The translations under genes were made by a program, and so were the position numbers. This document shows positions 10,751 to 23,575 of a DNA stretch of 64,000 nt, piece by piece. The notes under the pieces are model-generated. The model was not told the origin of the DNA. It did no database searches and saw only the letters and a program-made list of their open reading frames with translations. This stretch comes from Anadara kagoshimensis (Eukaryota; Mollusca; Bivalvia; Arcoida; Arcidae), in contig CM037870.1 in the NCBI GenBank assembly GCA_021292105.1, positions 11,395,353 through 11,459,352 on the forward strand, given 5' to 3'. Positions within the stretch are counted from its first letter, which is position 1. Each line of letters starts with the position of its first letter.

Positions 10751-13700
10751 CACGATCAGGAGATTATTAATAAAACTTCCATTGACACTGGTTTGAAATT
10801 TCTATGTTGGAATATAAATGGAGGATTGCAAGATAAACTTAATAATGCTGCATTTTTTAATTATATATGTACTTATGATTTAGCTTTTCTTTCAGAATGT
10901 TGGATTGATCATAATTTTTGTGTTAATATACCAGGTTTCGAATGTAAACTATTTCCCCTTAAGCGCTCTAAGAATGTACAAGGAGGTGGTATGTTTGTTA
11001 TGGTTAGAAATAGTTATTTAGATGTTGTTGAAATATGTGAAAATGTGTTGGATACTTTTGTCGTTTTACGTATTGACAAATCTGTCAATAGCTATGGTCA
11101 AGATATTTTTTTTGATTTGTGCATATTTACCCCCTGCAAATTCTTCTTTTTACAAGTATTATAATTGCGATATATTTTATGAATTACAAAATATACTTGA
11201 ATCTTACAGTGAAAAGGGCAAATCAATTATCGCAGGTGATTTGAACTGCCGAACTGCCTGTTTTGATGATTTTATTATGAGCGACGAAATTCCAAACACC
11301 ATTGAAAAACACGTGTCATGTTTATTTACATATGCAAATGACATTCCTTTACCCGTTCGCACCAATCCGGACAAAATTTCAAACTCCTACGAACCAAAGT
11401 TATTAAGTTTATGTAAATCAACTGGACTCCGAATTCTAAATGGAAGGCATCCTGATAAACTAGATAATGATTACACGTACAATGTAGCAAGAGGTTTTAG
11501 TGTGATAGACTATTTTATAACTACTCCGGACATGTTTGAATTTGTTCACAAGTTTATTGTGTCTAATTTCAATCAACATAGTGACCACGCCCCCCTTCAT
11601 GCTATTCTTAAACTGCGATTGGATGTTAACAACGACATTGACATTTACCCCACGATTGACCGATTTTACAGACCACGTTTTACAGTGAGATGGAGAGAAG
11701 AAAACAGCCAAAAATGTGTTGATTCGTTTCATAATCACAAGGATGAATTAGATGAATTTCTGAATAAAGCTAATTTCTCTGATCAAGCCAACACAGATGA
11801 GAGTACCGACACTTTTACAAATATTTTACATAGTGTATTTAACCCGTTTTGTTCAGTTTCACAATCAAATAGAAATAAGAACTCGTCAGTAAATAATAAA
11901 CGTACTCGATCTGAGGATAAGCCATGGTTCACTGAACACTGTAAAAACTTATATCATAAATATCTGCGCTCTATCTCTGCATTCAACAAAAATAAAAATA
12001 AGGAAACACATAAACAGCTACATGTGGACAAAAAAGAATATAAAGACTTAGAAGCAAAATTAAAACGTGCTTACCTAAGACAGGAAGGTGACATGCTATC
12101 TAGCCTCCGACAATATAATCCAAAACAGTTTTATTCAAAATTTTCACGCCGTAAAATGCGATCAACTACCGTTTCATTGGATGAATTTGGAAAACATTTC
12201 AGTTACCTGTTTAATAATTACACTACGGATAATTCACGTGACATCTCGGATAGTGATATTGACTCGGAAAATCAATCTATTTTTGGGGAATTGGATCAAC
12301 CTATAACAACAGAGGAATAGATAAATGTAAAAAATTTAAAACGGGATAAAAGCAACGGAGAAGAAGAACTCTTGAACGAATTTTTTATAGAATCTAGTCC
12401 CTTTATTTTACCCTACCTGTCATTTATATTTAATAAAATTTTTGATTCAGGGATTTTCCCATCGACATGGTCTTCAGTGGTTATTTTACCAATTTTTAAG
12501 AAAGGTTCCCAAAATGACCCCCGTAATTATCGGGGAATCAGTTTAATCAGTCATTTTTGTAAACTGTTTACTTCTGTAATCAACACTCGACTTCTACAAT
12601 GGGCAGATAACTATGATGTATTGACTGATGCCCAGTTTGGTTTTCGCCCAGGACTAGGGACGCGTGATGCAATTTTTGCATTGCATTCTATTATAACCAA
12701 ATCTTTACTTAGTAAAAATAGATTATATTGTTGTTTTGTAGATTTTTCTTGTGCTTTTGACTCTATAAATAGACAGTTTTTATTTTATAAGTTAGCTAAA
12801 GAGGGTATTAAAGGTAAAATATTATCAGTTGTTAAATCAATGTATGATAAAGTGAGAGGTTGTGTAACCGTTGATGGTTTTTATTCCCATTATTTCAGTA
12901 ACAAAATGGGACTCATGCAAGGGGAGGTAATTTCCCCAATACTTTTTTCTTTTTATATGAATGATTTAGAAATCAATTTTTTATCTCAATGTGAATGTTG
13001 TTATGAACAGCAAGAACTGTCGTTATTTCTATTAATGTATGCAGATGATTTAGTGTTATTTTCTGAAACAAAAGAGGGTTTACAAAATATGTTGGATAAT
13101 TTGTATCAGTATACACTGACTTGGGATTTAAGAGTTAATATAAGTAAAACAAAAGTAGTGGTTTTTCGAAATGGTGGCTATGTAAAAGATACAGACAAAT
13201 GGTTTTATTATAATAATGAACAAGAAATTGTTGATAAGTTTAATTATTTGGGTTTTGTTTTAAATTATAATGGCAAATTTTACGCTACACAACAACAGTT
13301 TGGGCTACAAGGTAGAAAGGCAATGTACTCACTCCAAAGTAAAACTAAAAATTTGTATTTGAATATTGAAACACAATTGTCTCTATTTGACACCTACGTG
13401 TCTAGCGTTTTATTGTATTCGTGTGAAGTTTGGGCTGTGCATAATGGTCCTGCTGTAGAGCGTGTACATTTAGATTTTTGTAAAAAGATTTTAGGTGTCA
13501 AATGTTCAACTCCAAATGCTATGGTATATTTTGAATTAGGAAGATTGCCTCTTTTTGTAATTAGAAAAATATGTATGTTTAAATATTGGTTCCACTTATT
13601 GCATACTAATAATTGTATTTTATCAAATGTTTATTAAGTTTTGTTATCATTAGGTGCAAAATATACATCTAAAAATTTCATTTGGACTAATTTTATAAAA

Positions 13701-14178
13701 CAAGAGCTTGAGTCTCTTGGTCTTGGTTACATTTGGCTAAGCCAAAACAACATTTGCCCAAAACATGCATTGTCTATCATTAAACAGCGGTTGGAAGATA
13801 CTTGTAAACAAACACTGTACAATACTATTTTACTCTACAATATTATTTATGTAAACCTATTCCTATAATGTACAAAAAATGTTAGCAAAATTTAGACTCT
13901 CTTCGCATTGTTTGTCAATTGAAACTGGCCGTTATGGTAATACAAGGAGAAATAATAGATGTTGTAATTTTTGTTCTAAAATTGTCGAAGATGAGTACCA
14001 CTTTATTCTTGAATGTCCTGTTTATTCTAGTCTTAGAAAGCAATATATCAAGCCATATTTTTGGATCAAACCTAGTGTTTATAAACTTATTCAATTACTT
14101 AGTGTCAATACTGTAAAGCAACTGTGTAATCTAGGTAAATATCTCTGCAACGGTGTCAAATTCCGAAATGATTGTTAA
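10751..14178 (+). pseudogene. LINE-1 ORF2, endonuclease-reverse transcriptase, broken in four places
   Basis: The endonuclease begins KFLCWNINGG at about 10793, followed by LSECWIDH, IIAGDLNCR, VIDYFITTPD and HSDHAPLH. The RT starts near 12450 (VVILPIFKKGS, YRGISLIS, FGFRPGLGTRDAIF, FVDFSCAFDSI) and has the catalytic MYADDLVLF near 13035. After the thumb comes a CNFC...H-x4-C knuckle at about 13960-14010. Breaks: frameshift at an eight-T run near 11107, TAG at 12318-12320, TAA at 13635-13637, frameshift near 13865. ORF2 is in the same frame as the end of ORF1, separated by one TAG, with no ATG before the endonuclease motifs. Such a protein nicks DNA and copies the element RNA at the nick. Confidence 0.88.
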
Positions 14179-14221
14179 CTCGTTATATCTATAAATGTCT
14201 GTTTAGTATTATTATTATTAC

Positions 14222-14261
<40 letters not shown>

Positions 14262-14391
14262 TAATATATCTCCGATTATGTGCTACCATGTATCTACTGT
14301 TACAGTACTTAAATTGTTATATAATGTATTTATTGTACCAATAAGTTATATGAACTTACGGAATAAATGAATTGAAATTGAAATTGAGAAT

Positions 14392-14858
14392 ACAAGAATA
14401 AACATCTGCACATATTTCTGAAAATTAATGAAAATAAAAAATCCAGATACATACTTTAAGCCACCCACCTATGTAAGTAATCTGAATTCTATCACATAAA
14501 ACAGAACATGATTTGGTTTTGCCTTTACACAGGACACAGCACATGGCTGATTAGCCCTCCTTGCATAATAAACAGGTTATATGAATTAAACAGGTCATGG
14601 CATATCATTGTGCCTTATATGGTAAAAAGGGTGGAGTAAATAGACTTTGTTAATTTTCTATCATTGCAGAAATTGTAATTTTTTTCTCAGTAAAGCTGGA
14701 TTACTGCAAAATATACATTATGAAAACCTAAAGTGCATATTAAGCAGATTGATTATAAATACATTGTATCAAGAAAAAATAAAATATTTTCATTAATAAT
14801 TTTTTTATAGACAAATAACTGAGTGTAATCCATTTCTGTTTATACTTTAGAGTATGCT
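14392..14858. other. Non-coding
   Basis: Unremarkable AT-rich sequence between LINE-1 and the MITE; no gene seen. Confidence 0.5.
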
Positions 14859-15219
14859 ACCATTCTGTTTGTCACAGTGAAATACTCATATCCATAGAAA
14901 ATCAAATAAATTTAAATAAAAATTGAAATTTTTCACTTACTTGTACCTAGTCGTAACAGGAAATCTGTATGCGAATCCGCGATTAGCTCAGAATATATCT
15001 GCACAGGGTAAAACGTTGACACTATGGGAATTTAACATGTTGAAAATCCAGGCAAATGGCGGATTCTGTTGCGCGTATGACGTAAAACGTCACCAAGGTC
15101 ATCACTTCCGGTGTTATTTTCGCCATGAAAACCCCCACAACCATTTGACCAACATTTTCCTTTCTACAGACAATACTTTATTGATGTAAAGAGTATTTCA
15201 CTGTTACAAACAGAATGGT
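14859..15219. mobile_element. MITE with CCATTCTGTTTGT terminal inverted repeats
   Basis: Starts ACCATTCTGTTTGTCACAGT and ends with the inverse, ACTGTTACAAACAGAATGGT. About 361 bp, no coding capacity. Left flank ends TA, consistent with a TA target, but the right flank has diverged. A related copy sits in a KRIT1 intron (58021-58460), with the same internal ACTTACTTGTACCTAGTCG-like segment in the opposite half. Confidence 0.8.
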
Positions 15220-15342
15220 TCCTATAGTAATAGACGACTTCACACTTTGTTGTTGTAAGCGACAAATCGGTAAGGTCAAAGGGCAAAGGGGAAAAGTCGC
15301 TATCGTCAAAGAAAAAAAAAACATGCCTGGTAATATTAGCAG
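15220..15342. other. Short non-coding gap
   Basis: Between the MITE and a possible exon; ends in TATTAGCAG, a candidate acceptor. Confidence 0.4.
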
Positions 15343-15720
15343 GTGATTGGTACCATTCAAGTTAGTAGCAATTTTAAAGAAATCCAACACAGTGGAAACG
15401 CACACAGCTCTTCAGAATTTATAAATGCATGTCTTTTTTTCATCAGGCACTTGTTAAAATATTTCATACAGACTTTTTGTACTGAAAATCGTTCTGGAAG
15501 TCCATGCATGTCGGCCATGTTAATGATGTTGCCGCAAAATTTACATTTTGAAAATGAGTCGAATGACCAAAATCACATTGAAGAAAAACATTCAGTCCCA
15601 ACGTATTATTTAATTCTTCTGTCTATATTGGATAAAATGTCCGAAGCCTTGAGTGATATGAACTGTGATAATGTCTATGGCTATGCCCATAAATTTCAAG
15701 CCCTTTTCGACTGGAAATAA
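15343..15720 (+). CDS. Possible terminal exon of an unrecognised gene, 126 codons
   Basis: The open frame begins directly after an AG (TATTAGCAG|GTG) rather than at an ATG and ends at TAA 15718-15720, with an AATAAA about 30 bases later. The translation is of balanced composition (FINACLFFIRHLLKYF, then a C-terminal LSILDKMSEALSDM) and is unlike the low-complexity frames around it. I do not recognise the family. No matching upstream exon was found, so this could be an orphan exon of a decayed gene or chance. Confidence 0.3.
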   Translation: MIGTIQVSSNFKEIQHSGNAHSSSEFINACLFFIRHLLKYFIQTFCTENRSGSPCMSAMLMMLPQNLHFENESNDQNHIEEKHSVPTYYLILLSILDKMSEALSDMNCDNVYGYAHKFQALFDWK

Positions 15721-15926
15721 GAATCAAATATTTGTCGGATTAATTTCAATAAATAACAACAAAACATCTTATGTAAATCAAATCACTGAAATATTTATTA
15801 TTGTATGTTTTCTTCACATAGATCTAATAAACAATTTAAGATACATAATTTACTGTTAACTTATTTACTTTTCAAACAAGAACAAGATTGGACCTCTACT
15901 GATAATTTACTTTGCAAGTAGCACCA

Positions 15927-16179
15927 AGCCCCAGTTTCACAATCATTCCTTAGCAAAGATTTTCCTAAACTTAATATTTAGCAAATTTATGTAATCTCTT
16001 TTTGGAACTACTATTGAATATTTTTGTCAAAATTAAATACAAATGTTTTAATCTAGATTAGAAGTGATCTTAAAAAATGACACCTTCAATTCCTCAATAT
16101 CTTGAAAATTAACATAATTATAAAGATTTGAAATTTTGCAAGAAAATCTTAGCTAAGGAATGATTGTGAAACCAGGGCC
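15927..16179 (+). mobile_element. MITE family M252, copy 1
   Basis: About 252 bp with terminal inverted repeats GGCCCCGGTTTCACAATCAT (here GCCCCAGTTTCACAATCAT at the left, ATGATTGTGAAACCAGGGCC at the right). It matches 30331-30582 in reverse over its whole length, including the internal TTTTTGGAACTACT segment. No coding potential. Confidence 0.88.
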
Positions 16180-17220
16180 TGGGCGTAGAAACTTGTACAA
16201 ATAGGGATACTGCATATAGTGTGCAAACTGATCTTACTTAAACAAACACAAAAGTACCTATCCATTGATCAACAAGAACTGAAAAATAACGGACGCATTA
16301 TCAAAAATCCACAAACCCCAAGTTAATGGAGGCGAGACCTGGTTCTAAGGAACAGTAAGCACCTTCTGTTTTGCTAGCGACACAAGTCATGACTTAAGAA
16401 ATTTATTAAGAAAATAACGAGAATAAAAATAATTATAATAAAACCCCAATTGAGAATGAAATCTAATAATAAGTCTGATAAAGACCCTTTAGAAATATTG
16501 CATATGCCAACAGCAAGAATAACATCTCTTGATATAAGTAAAAAAAATTACATATAGTAGAATACTTAAACTAAATTAGGGATTTTCAACAAACACAGTG
16601 TAAAGATTGTTTGTACCCTTATTATAAAGTAATTGGGATTGTTAGGGTCCTACACAAGTACATAAACCACACCACTTGACACCAGTTCATCTGGTGTCTG
16701 TCCAGAATCGGGAGTTGTATAAATCAGTAGAATGTTATTATTTCTTTACTAGATCATAGATGTATTCTTGGTGCTCTGGCTGTTTCCATGTTTATCCGGC
16801 TACAATTTTGTTTATCATTCTATCCGAGTTCATCTAAATTATTTTTGCTGTTACTGTTAGCCTTAAATCATAATAAGACCTGCTAAATACAACACACTAT
16901 TTGTTACACTTAATGTTGTTTTCATGAATATTTCTTATATTTTTGAAATTTCAAACAAAGGAGTATACATCAATATACACTATGCGTATCTTATTTGCAT
17001 ACCATTTTAAAACTGATAGGGAAAAAACCCTCTGGATTTAAGTCGTCATTGTTGAAATTATTAGCTGCATGTTGTGCAATTTTAATAAAAACTTTGCTAC
17101 TAGTAACTTCTAAATGAACTTTTGTTGATTTTAGGACATCATTTTTTTTTTCATTTTAAGAACCTTCCCAATAAGTACATTTCTGATAGCTTTTTTCAAG
17201 AGGGTGGTGTTATATATATA

Positions 17221-17270
<50 letters not shown>

Positions 17271-17575
17271 TAGATAGATATATATATGCTCCTATGTTTG
17301 ATTTATTATGGTGATAATTTTTGTTGAATTTATTTTATAAATTAAATGGTGTGTTGTGTTTGACTGGCATTCTTACAGTGTAATGCATTGATTCAAATTA
17401 TGTACAAAGTACCGGTAATGCCGAATCATTTATTCATTACAAATTAGACATTTTAAGATATCTGTCTATAATTCATTTTCAAATATTCAGTTAATCGGTA
17501 GGAATAAGTTGATTTAATATACAGTTTATTTCATTCATTGTTTATGTGATTGTTACCAGTTTCTTTTGTGTTGTG
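16180..17575. other. Non-coding with an AT microsatellite
   Basis: (TA)n at 17212-17285 with a short GATA run. No gene recognised; the region directly before 17576 may hold the 5' end of the DNA transposon described next. Confidence 0.5.
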
Positions 17576-19169
17576 ATGTCAAAAAACCTATCACGAAGAA
17601 GTTGTTCAGTACTTTCCTGTACTAACAGTTGGTACACGCTCGAACAATGGAGCAAGAACATATGTGAAAAACACAAATGCAATTTGGGCCAAGCGTCATG
17701 TGTCTGCCCTCCTCCATTTAAGCTTTTCCCTTTCCCAACTGAACGAAAGAATCCACAGGGTCGGTTAAAATGGATAAGTCTTGTGAATAGGAAGGAAGGA
17801 TCAGCTAACTGGATTCCAACAACAGAATCCAGAATTTGCTCAAAACACTTTGTTGATGGAGAGCCCAGTCAAATGCATCCCTTTCCCACTTTGGAGCTAG
17901 GGTATTTGCCTTTTGCAGAATTCAAACCAGCAAGACCAGCTCCACGTGACAGATCAGACCAAATACCCAGAAAGAAAACAAAATTTGAAGAGAACACTTC
18001 ACTGCAATCATATAACATAAATGTAAATAAAGAAAATATATGTGAGCAATCTGAGCATGATGATAACTATCATGTAAAAAGCGATCATGATTATACATGT
18101 ATTCCAAAATGTGAACCATGTGTCAAAAAATCAAATGAAATAAAAAGATTACAAAATAAAATTAAAGATTTGACAGAGCAGGTTGATTTTTATAAAAAGA
18201 AATATGAAATTAAAACTAAAAAAGAATTTGTAGTTAGCACAGTGTTGAAGGATGACAAAAAGTGTAAGTACTACACAGGCATCCAAACAATAAATTCCTT
18301 CAACAAAACATTCAAAATAATAACAAAGAAAGTAAAAACTATTAATTATTGGAAAGGTCCGAAAAAACATGCAACCCACTGAAGACCAAGAAAAAAGTCA
18401 TCACACAAAGAGAAAGGTGTTTAACCAGAAAAGATGAATTTATTATGACTCTTATGAAGTTAAGATTAGGTTTAACACTGGAGGATTTGTCTGACTGTTT
18501 GGTATATCTACTGCTCATGCTTCCTCTATTTTTACAACTTGGGTAAAATTATTGGCTAAAACACTAGGAGCTATGGTTTTCAAGCCCCCTAAGGAAATTG
18601 TCAAGTCCAACTTGCACCCATCCTTTAAAAATCATAAATATGGTAATGTAAGACACATTATTGATTGTACAGAGGTATTTTTAGAAACTCCCAATAATCC
18701 AAATTTGGCTTACAAAACTTGGAGTGATTACAAGTCCCACCACACAGCCAAATTTTTATTAAGTATAAACCCATCTGGTTTAATTAATTTTGTATCTGAC
18801 TGCTATGGTGGTAGACATAGCGACAAGTTCATAACTAAGAATTGTGGCTTCATGGATATGCTACAAATGTATGACACCATAATGGCTGATAAGGGATTTT
18901 TAATCAGAGAAGATTTGGCCCTTAAGGGAGCTGAACTGTTGATACCACCTGGTCGTAGAGGTGCCGCTCAAATGTCATCTTCAGATGTTAGATTGACAAA
19001 ACAAATTGCCAATCGAAGGATACATGTTGAGCAGGCTATTAAACGCATTTAAAGCTTCCGCTCATTAAAGTTTGAAGTTCCACTTGCTCTTCTGCCTCTC
19101 TTGGATGATATGATCCAAACTATATGTGCTATTGGTAACATGTACCCTCCAATTCCAAGATACAAATAG
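17576..19169 (+). pseudogene. THAP-domain DDE transposase, ISL2EU/IS4EU-like, frameshifted
   Basis: ATG at 17576 (MSKNLSRRSC). An N-terminal THAP C2CH finger uses CSVLSC and ICSKHF with the W and P expected between them; this would bind the transposon ends. A coiled coil follows (EIKRLQNKIKDLTEQ, near 18135). After a frameshift near 18372 there is the helix-turn-helix of DDE_4 transposases (TRKDEFIMTLMKLRLG), a second shift near 18500, and the catalytic domain with IIDCTEVF (first D), MADKGF (second D) and HVEQAIKR (E). A third shift at 19049 separates the last residues, ending at TAG 19167-19169. With its frames joined it would cut and paste DNA; as it stands it is dead. Its partner gene converges on the opposite strand 230 bases away. 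Confidence 0.85.
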
Positions 19170-20160
19170 TTGATTTTCTGTCTAAACTAGTTCAAACTAA
19201 ATTGCTTTAGTAGATTCAGGGGAGTACACCTCTGTATACCTTCTCAATATACAACCATTTATATATGAAAACTTAAAAAAATTACCATTGCTAACCAAGA
19301 GAGCTATAAACAATGCCCTTGTACAGTACTATTTACATTGGCAATGCCACAGATAGATTTTTTCAAAATTGCTTAGTTCATGGAATTTAAACAATTCAAT
19401 TTGTTTTCTGTGTACATTGTGGACATGTCCAATTAACAATCTTGGCAACTTTGCTCTTATTCATTTTGACACATTTAAAATGGAACCAGAAGTTACAAAC
19501 ATCACAACTTAAACTCTGGTCACTAAACATTTTTACATTTTCGACTTCTTTAACAACATTATGACACATAGGGCAAAAATAAGTTGTTTGTAAATTGATA
19601 TTTACAGTCTGTGTTTCAGATTCAGTCTGCAAATTACAGACCTGGTTATTCTTTAAAGTTCTATATATAATTTCAGGAGCAATTATGTGTTCAAAAAAGT
19701 ATATTAAATTTTTCAATATTTTTGAAAAATATGAACTGTCAAAATTTAGTCTTTGTGTGAAGTAACCATTACATGTATAAACAAAATTATCACAATAATG
19801 CCGGTTGGAAAGTGCCAGCTGCCCCTGTATCTGTGCATAGTATGCATGATTGTGTTTTAATGATATATTACCGTTGTCTCTTTGTAAAAAGGCTGGTAAT
19901 TTACAACTACAGAAATCTGTACATGTTTGACATCTGTCAATAAGTGGACACTTGATCTCAACTACACCCTGACCACAACATTCACATGAGACAAGCAAGT
20001 CTGGACTACTACCAAGATAAGGGAAACTTGCATGAATAAACAAGCCACACTCTTCCACTTGAATGGCAGTATATCCAGATGACTTGATTACTCTTTTCTA
20101 TATTTCCTTTGCCTCTGGCTCGGTTTCCCTCCCATGCTTTATTGCTCTTATATTAGGATT

Positions 20161-20532
20161 TTTTTACAAATACACATACAAATACTTTATTGTACAAATA
20201 CACCCTCTAGGGGCCGTGTACAGTTAATACAAGTATAATAATTACATTTACATACAAATAGGAACACAAACAGTTAATGACATTTTAAGATATTTTGTCT
20301 AAGTGAGAAACAATTATGTACAAATCTTGCAATAAGGGCAGAGTGTCTTTCAGGGGGATTGAACATGAATGTAGATAGTTCAGAGAAATTATATTTTAAG
20401 ATGTCTGGGAAGACATGAGATAAAATAGTAAATATGTTTTTACGATAGGCGGCATATGCCGAGCAGGATAATAAGAGATGAAGCTCATCTTCTATATGAT
20501 CCCCTGTGCATAACTTGCATGTGCGTTCTAAA
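20161..20532 (-). mobile_element. 5'-truncated LINE tail inserted in the YqaJ exon
   Basis: On the minus strand this reads the C-terminal knuckle of a LINE ORF2 (RTCKLCTGDHIEDELHLLL...C) to a stop at about 20275, then a 3' UTR ending GTATTTGTAAAAAAA. The nuclease frame is interrupted cleanly between RFTN and PNIR, with AAT present on both sides, so the target duplication is at least 3 bp. The family differs from LINE-1 and LINE-2 in the knuckle sequence. Confidence 0.82.
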
Positions 20533-20903
20533 ATTGGTAAACCTTAATATCTCCCGCGCTCTAGGAGTACAATACCCTAATACATTACTTACTAAGTACT
20601 CACAGTTAGTGTTTTCTTTAGTAAGTAATGTATTAACTTTTGTTACAATTGCATGAAATTTTGATGATGTAATCCTGTCCTTCCTCATGTCATGCCAAAG
20701 TTGATTTGTCCACTGAACCACAGTTACAGCTGAAATATGATCAACTTCTTGTTTTGTGTAAACTGGCATCTTCTGCAACAATTCCTCAACATTTTCAGTG
20801 CCATTGGTAATACTGGCCATAGTGTACCTCTGTACATCAAGATTCTTGGGATCTGTAAAACTCTTTAATTCTGGAATTTCACTTTCTTTATCACATTCAA
20901 TAC

Positions 20904-21164
20904 CTAAATGGTAAAAGTAGAAACATTTACCTAAGAGTGTTTACAGAATTTTAGGTCACTTAATATCCATGATCTATATACAACTGAAAATTTAGTCTAC
21001 ACGACAAAAAAGTTTAGGACAATTTCAAAAATATAACTACACACTACTGGTCTTCATGAATACATGTAATAGTATTACTGAAAATTAGACAAACAGAAAT
21101 AAAATCAACCTAATACCGTCTTACAAATCTTTAAAACAATGATATTTAAAACAATGAATGTTTT

Positions 21165-21245
<81 letters not shown>

Positions 21246-21993
21246 ATATAAGTATGTACATAACTTGTACTGACTACTTACTAGTTAACTTCATTGGTTA
21301 CTTTCTAGTTAATTATCATAATGTGAATATGATCATTAATGAGTATAGTTTTGTTCCTGAATTTTAAACATTTTTTAACATATTCTTGAATGTTGAGAGG
21401 TAATGGCTAATGAATTTATTAGGAAAATACATACCTTGTTAAGGTAGATTTTGATTCAACCTTAAATTTCAGTCCATTTACTTTTGTGGAGTGATTTAGA
21501 TTTCAAAACAATCATAGCATCTGATGAGCTAAATCACTATTCTCAGGCAGGAGTTATCAACCTAACATATTTGTGTATTGTTAAATTAGGCTTTATATAG
21601 ATTTCTTTTAAAACTCCAAATGTCTAAAAAAATATTTCCTTGAATGTTCTTGGTTAGTTGCTTGAATGCATTATTTCACTTGTTAGTTGTTTGAATATTT
21701 CACTTATATTAATATTAAGGCATTTAGTTCTGGGGAAAACCAGAGTACCAAATGAAATCCACCAAACATTGGCAAGAGAACTGACAAACATTTTTTCACT
21801 AAGAACTGTGCTTAGTGAGACTGTGAGAGATATTGCGATCTGTAAGTAAATGTCAAGAATGTGTTTTGAAAAGTGCCAGTCAAAAGTTTGAAACTTCAGC
21901 TATCAAGTCTTTAAACTTTTAGTTTTGATAGTCAGAATCACCAAGTTAGCTAGGTATTCACCTCAACATTGATCATCACTAAATGTATCATAC
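20904..21993. other. Intron of the SWIM-YqaJ gene
   Basis: AT-rich; holds a perfect (TA)n microsatellite at 21167-21240. No other feature seen. Confidence 0.6.
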
Positions 21994-22122
21994 CTTTAAA
22001 CAAACAAGCATTGGGAAGATCATCTTTTAATGCAGAAGCCAATTCTTTCAACATTTCTGACTTGTCAATATCTTCACATGGCCGATAGGTATTCTTTGAC
22101 TGGTTCACCAGAGGTCTTTTAG
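21994..22122 (-). pseudogene. Exon 3 seen of the SWIM-YqaJ gene
   Basis: 129 nt, acceptor TTTTAACAG, donor TAAAG|GTATGA. Encodes KRPLVNQSKNTY and LPNACLFK. Joins as LFK-GIECD to the last exon. Confidence 0.78.
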
Positions 22123-22961
22123 CTGTTAAAAGCAAAATATGAGTCTTTAACAAAAAATTTAACAAATATTAACAATTCAAGATGAAAAATTTATATAACT
22201 TAAGTTGTCCATGTAGTTTCTGCCTGAAATATATGTACCGGTACATGTTTTCCATGTTGTAATATGTGTATTTGTATATGTGCAAAAAGGCAATTCTTTA
22301 CAAGAAATTTAATTAAATGAACTATTGATAAGAGTTTAATTTTATACATTTGATGTACATGTAATTAAGCCATCACATATTTTCGATATTAAACACCCAG
22401 CAGTGTAATATTGGCATTGTGACATCACTCTAATTCCTTTTAATTTAAGATTTTATGTCACATCACTCAGTGTTGATTGTTATGTCACACTTTTCCCATG
22501 TAAATCTTGATTTTTAACCTGAAAACACACTATCTTATAAGGTAAGAAGACATTGTTTTCTTTCATTTTTGCATATTTTATCACTTATCACTTATGTGAT
22601 AGAAAAGAATCTTACAAGTTACAAGAAAGATTGCCAAGGCTCATGGCACATGAAAATAATTAAACTTGTTTAATAAATTGATATTAAACCTCCAGTATAT
22701 ATGTGTGTGTGTATTTACCGGTAGTCATTGGTAATTGTTGCCTTAATATTTTTTGTTGAATGATCATGAATTCAGTAACTCTTAGAACATTTTACCACAT
22801 AATCATATTATGCATTATTTGTACAAATTAATATAAACATATTAAAGGATAGTTAAATCTATTTTGATTTGTACAAAAAAAAGAGTCTTACAGGCATTTA
22901 TTATGGGTATTTTAGTTCTAGTTAATGCATGTATTCAATAAAATTATGCAGATCAATTTAC
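22123..22961. other. Intron of the SWIM-YqaJ gene
   Basis: No repeat or gene recognised. Contains a short TGTGTGTG run near 22702. Confidence 0.6.
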
Positions 22962-23146
22962 CAAGTTTTCCATGTCTTGATTTCTTTACATTAACATCAA
23001 CTAGTCTTTCTGGACAGGCATCTACAATTGTATTCATTGGGGCTGATGGTGTATTCCATTCACATGATACAGATGTACATGCAGTCTGTCCCAATTTATT
23101 TGCTGCTTCGACTCTGAATAAGAGACCAGCTATGTGGTTACAGGTA
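22962..23146 (-). pseudogene. Exon 2 seen of the SWIM-YqaJ gene (SWIM C-x-H half)
   Basis: 185 nt, acceptor GGTTAG, donor CTTG|GTAAAT. Encodes TCNHIAGLLF and ends KKSRHGKL. Phase matches both neighbours. Confidence 0.78.
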
Positions 23147-23575
23147 CTAACCAATCTACAAAGCAAGAATTTATATAGTTTGCTACAAAGAAGGAGCTAT
23201 AAAGTCATCATATTGTACTTGTAACAGTTTTTCACCGTCAAATATTATTTTGAATTAGCCAATCCATAATAGTAGAGTTGGTAATTGGGTTAATGTTAGT
23301 CATGTATACATTCAAATTTTAGCAAAAGAAAAAAAAAAAAAAATTTCATTATATTGATGGTGAAAAACTGTAATCACTGTAATCAGAGCTAAATAACAAT
23401 TGTTTTTATAAATATACTGACTAAAGTTTGAGTAATATATATTGAAATTATCTTTTAAAATTCCAATGATATTGACATATAGTAACTAGACACAGTCATG
23501 TTTATATATTATTATTATATATTTGGCCTAGTGCTAATGTTTTAGTCAATAGTTATAGAATAAATCTGAACTTAC
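23147..23575. other. Intron of the SWIM-YqaJ gene
   Basis: Contains an A-run at 23327-23342. GTAATCACTGTAATCA and TTTTTCACC pieces around it form a small imperfect inverted repeat (TTTTTCACCGTCAAATA / GATGGTGAAAAA, 23228-23368). Confidence 0.45.

Larger units (their letters stand above)
9440..14391 (+). mobile_element. Non-LTR retrotransposon LINE-1 (APE type, jockey/CR1-like), nearly full length, inactive
   Basis: Two coding regions in order: an ORF1 with coiled coil and RGG tail, then an ORF2 with apurinic endonuclease, reverse transcriptase (YADD) and C-terminal zinc knuckle. The 3' end has an (ATT)n tract (14208-14262) and finishes in short AATTGAAATTGAAATTG repeats, as in LINEs that end in microsatellite-like tails rather than poly(A). 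The 5' limit is not defined; 9440 is the region just before ORF1. Several frameshifts and stops rule out activity of this copy. Clade assignment needs an RT phylogeny. Confidence 0.9.

Noticed and set aside
18149..18379. Minus-strand frame under the THAP gene
   Set aside because: Shadow of the coiled-coil coding strand.
20579..20634. 17-bp inverted repeat AATACATTACTTACTAA ... TTAGTAAGTAATGTATT
   Set aside because: It falls within the YqaJ coding exon where both halves encode expected residues; coincidence is the simpler reading.
21158..21367. Frame with a YI repeat
   Set aside because: Translation of a (TA)n microsatellite in an intron.
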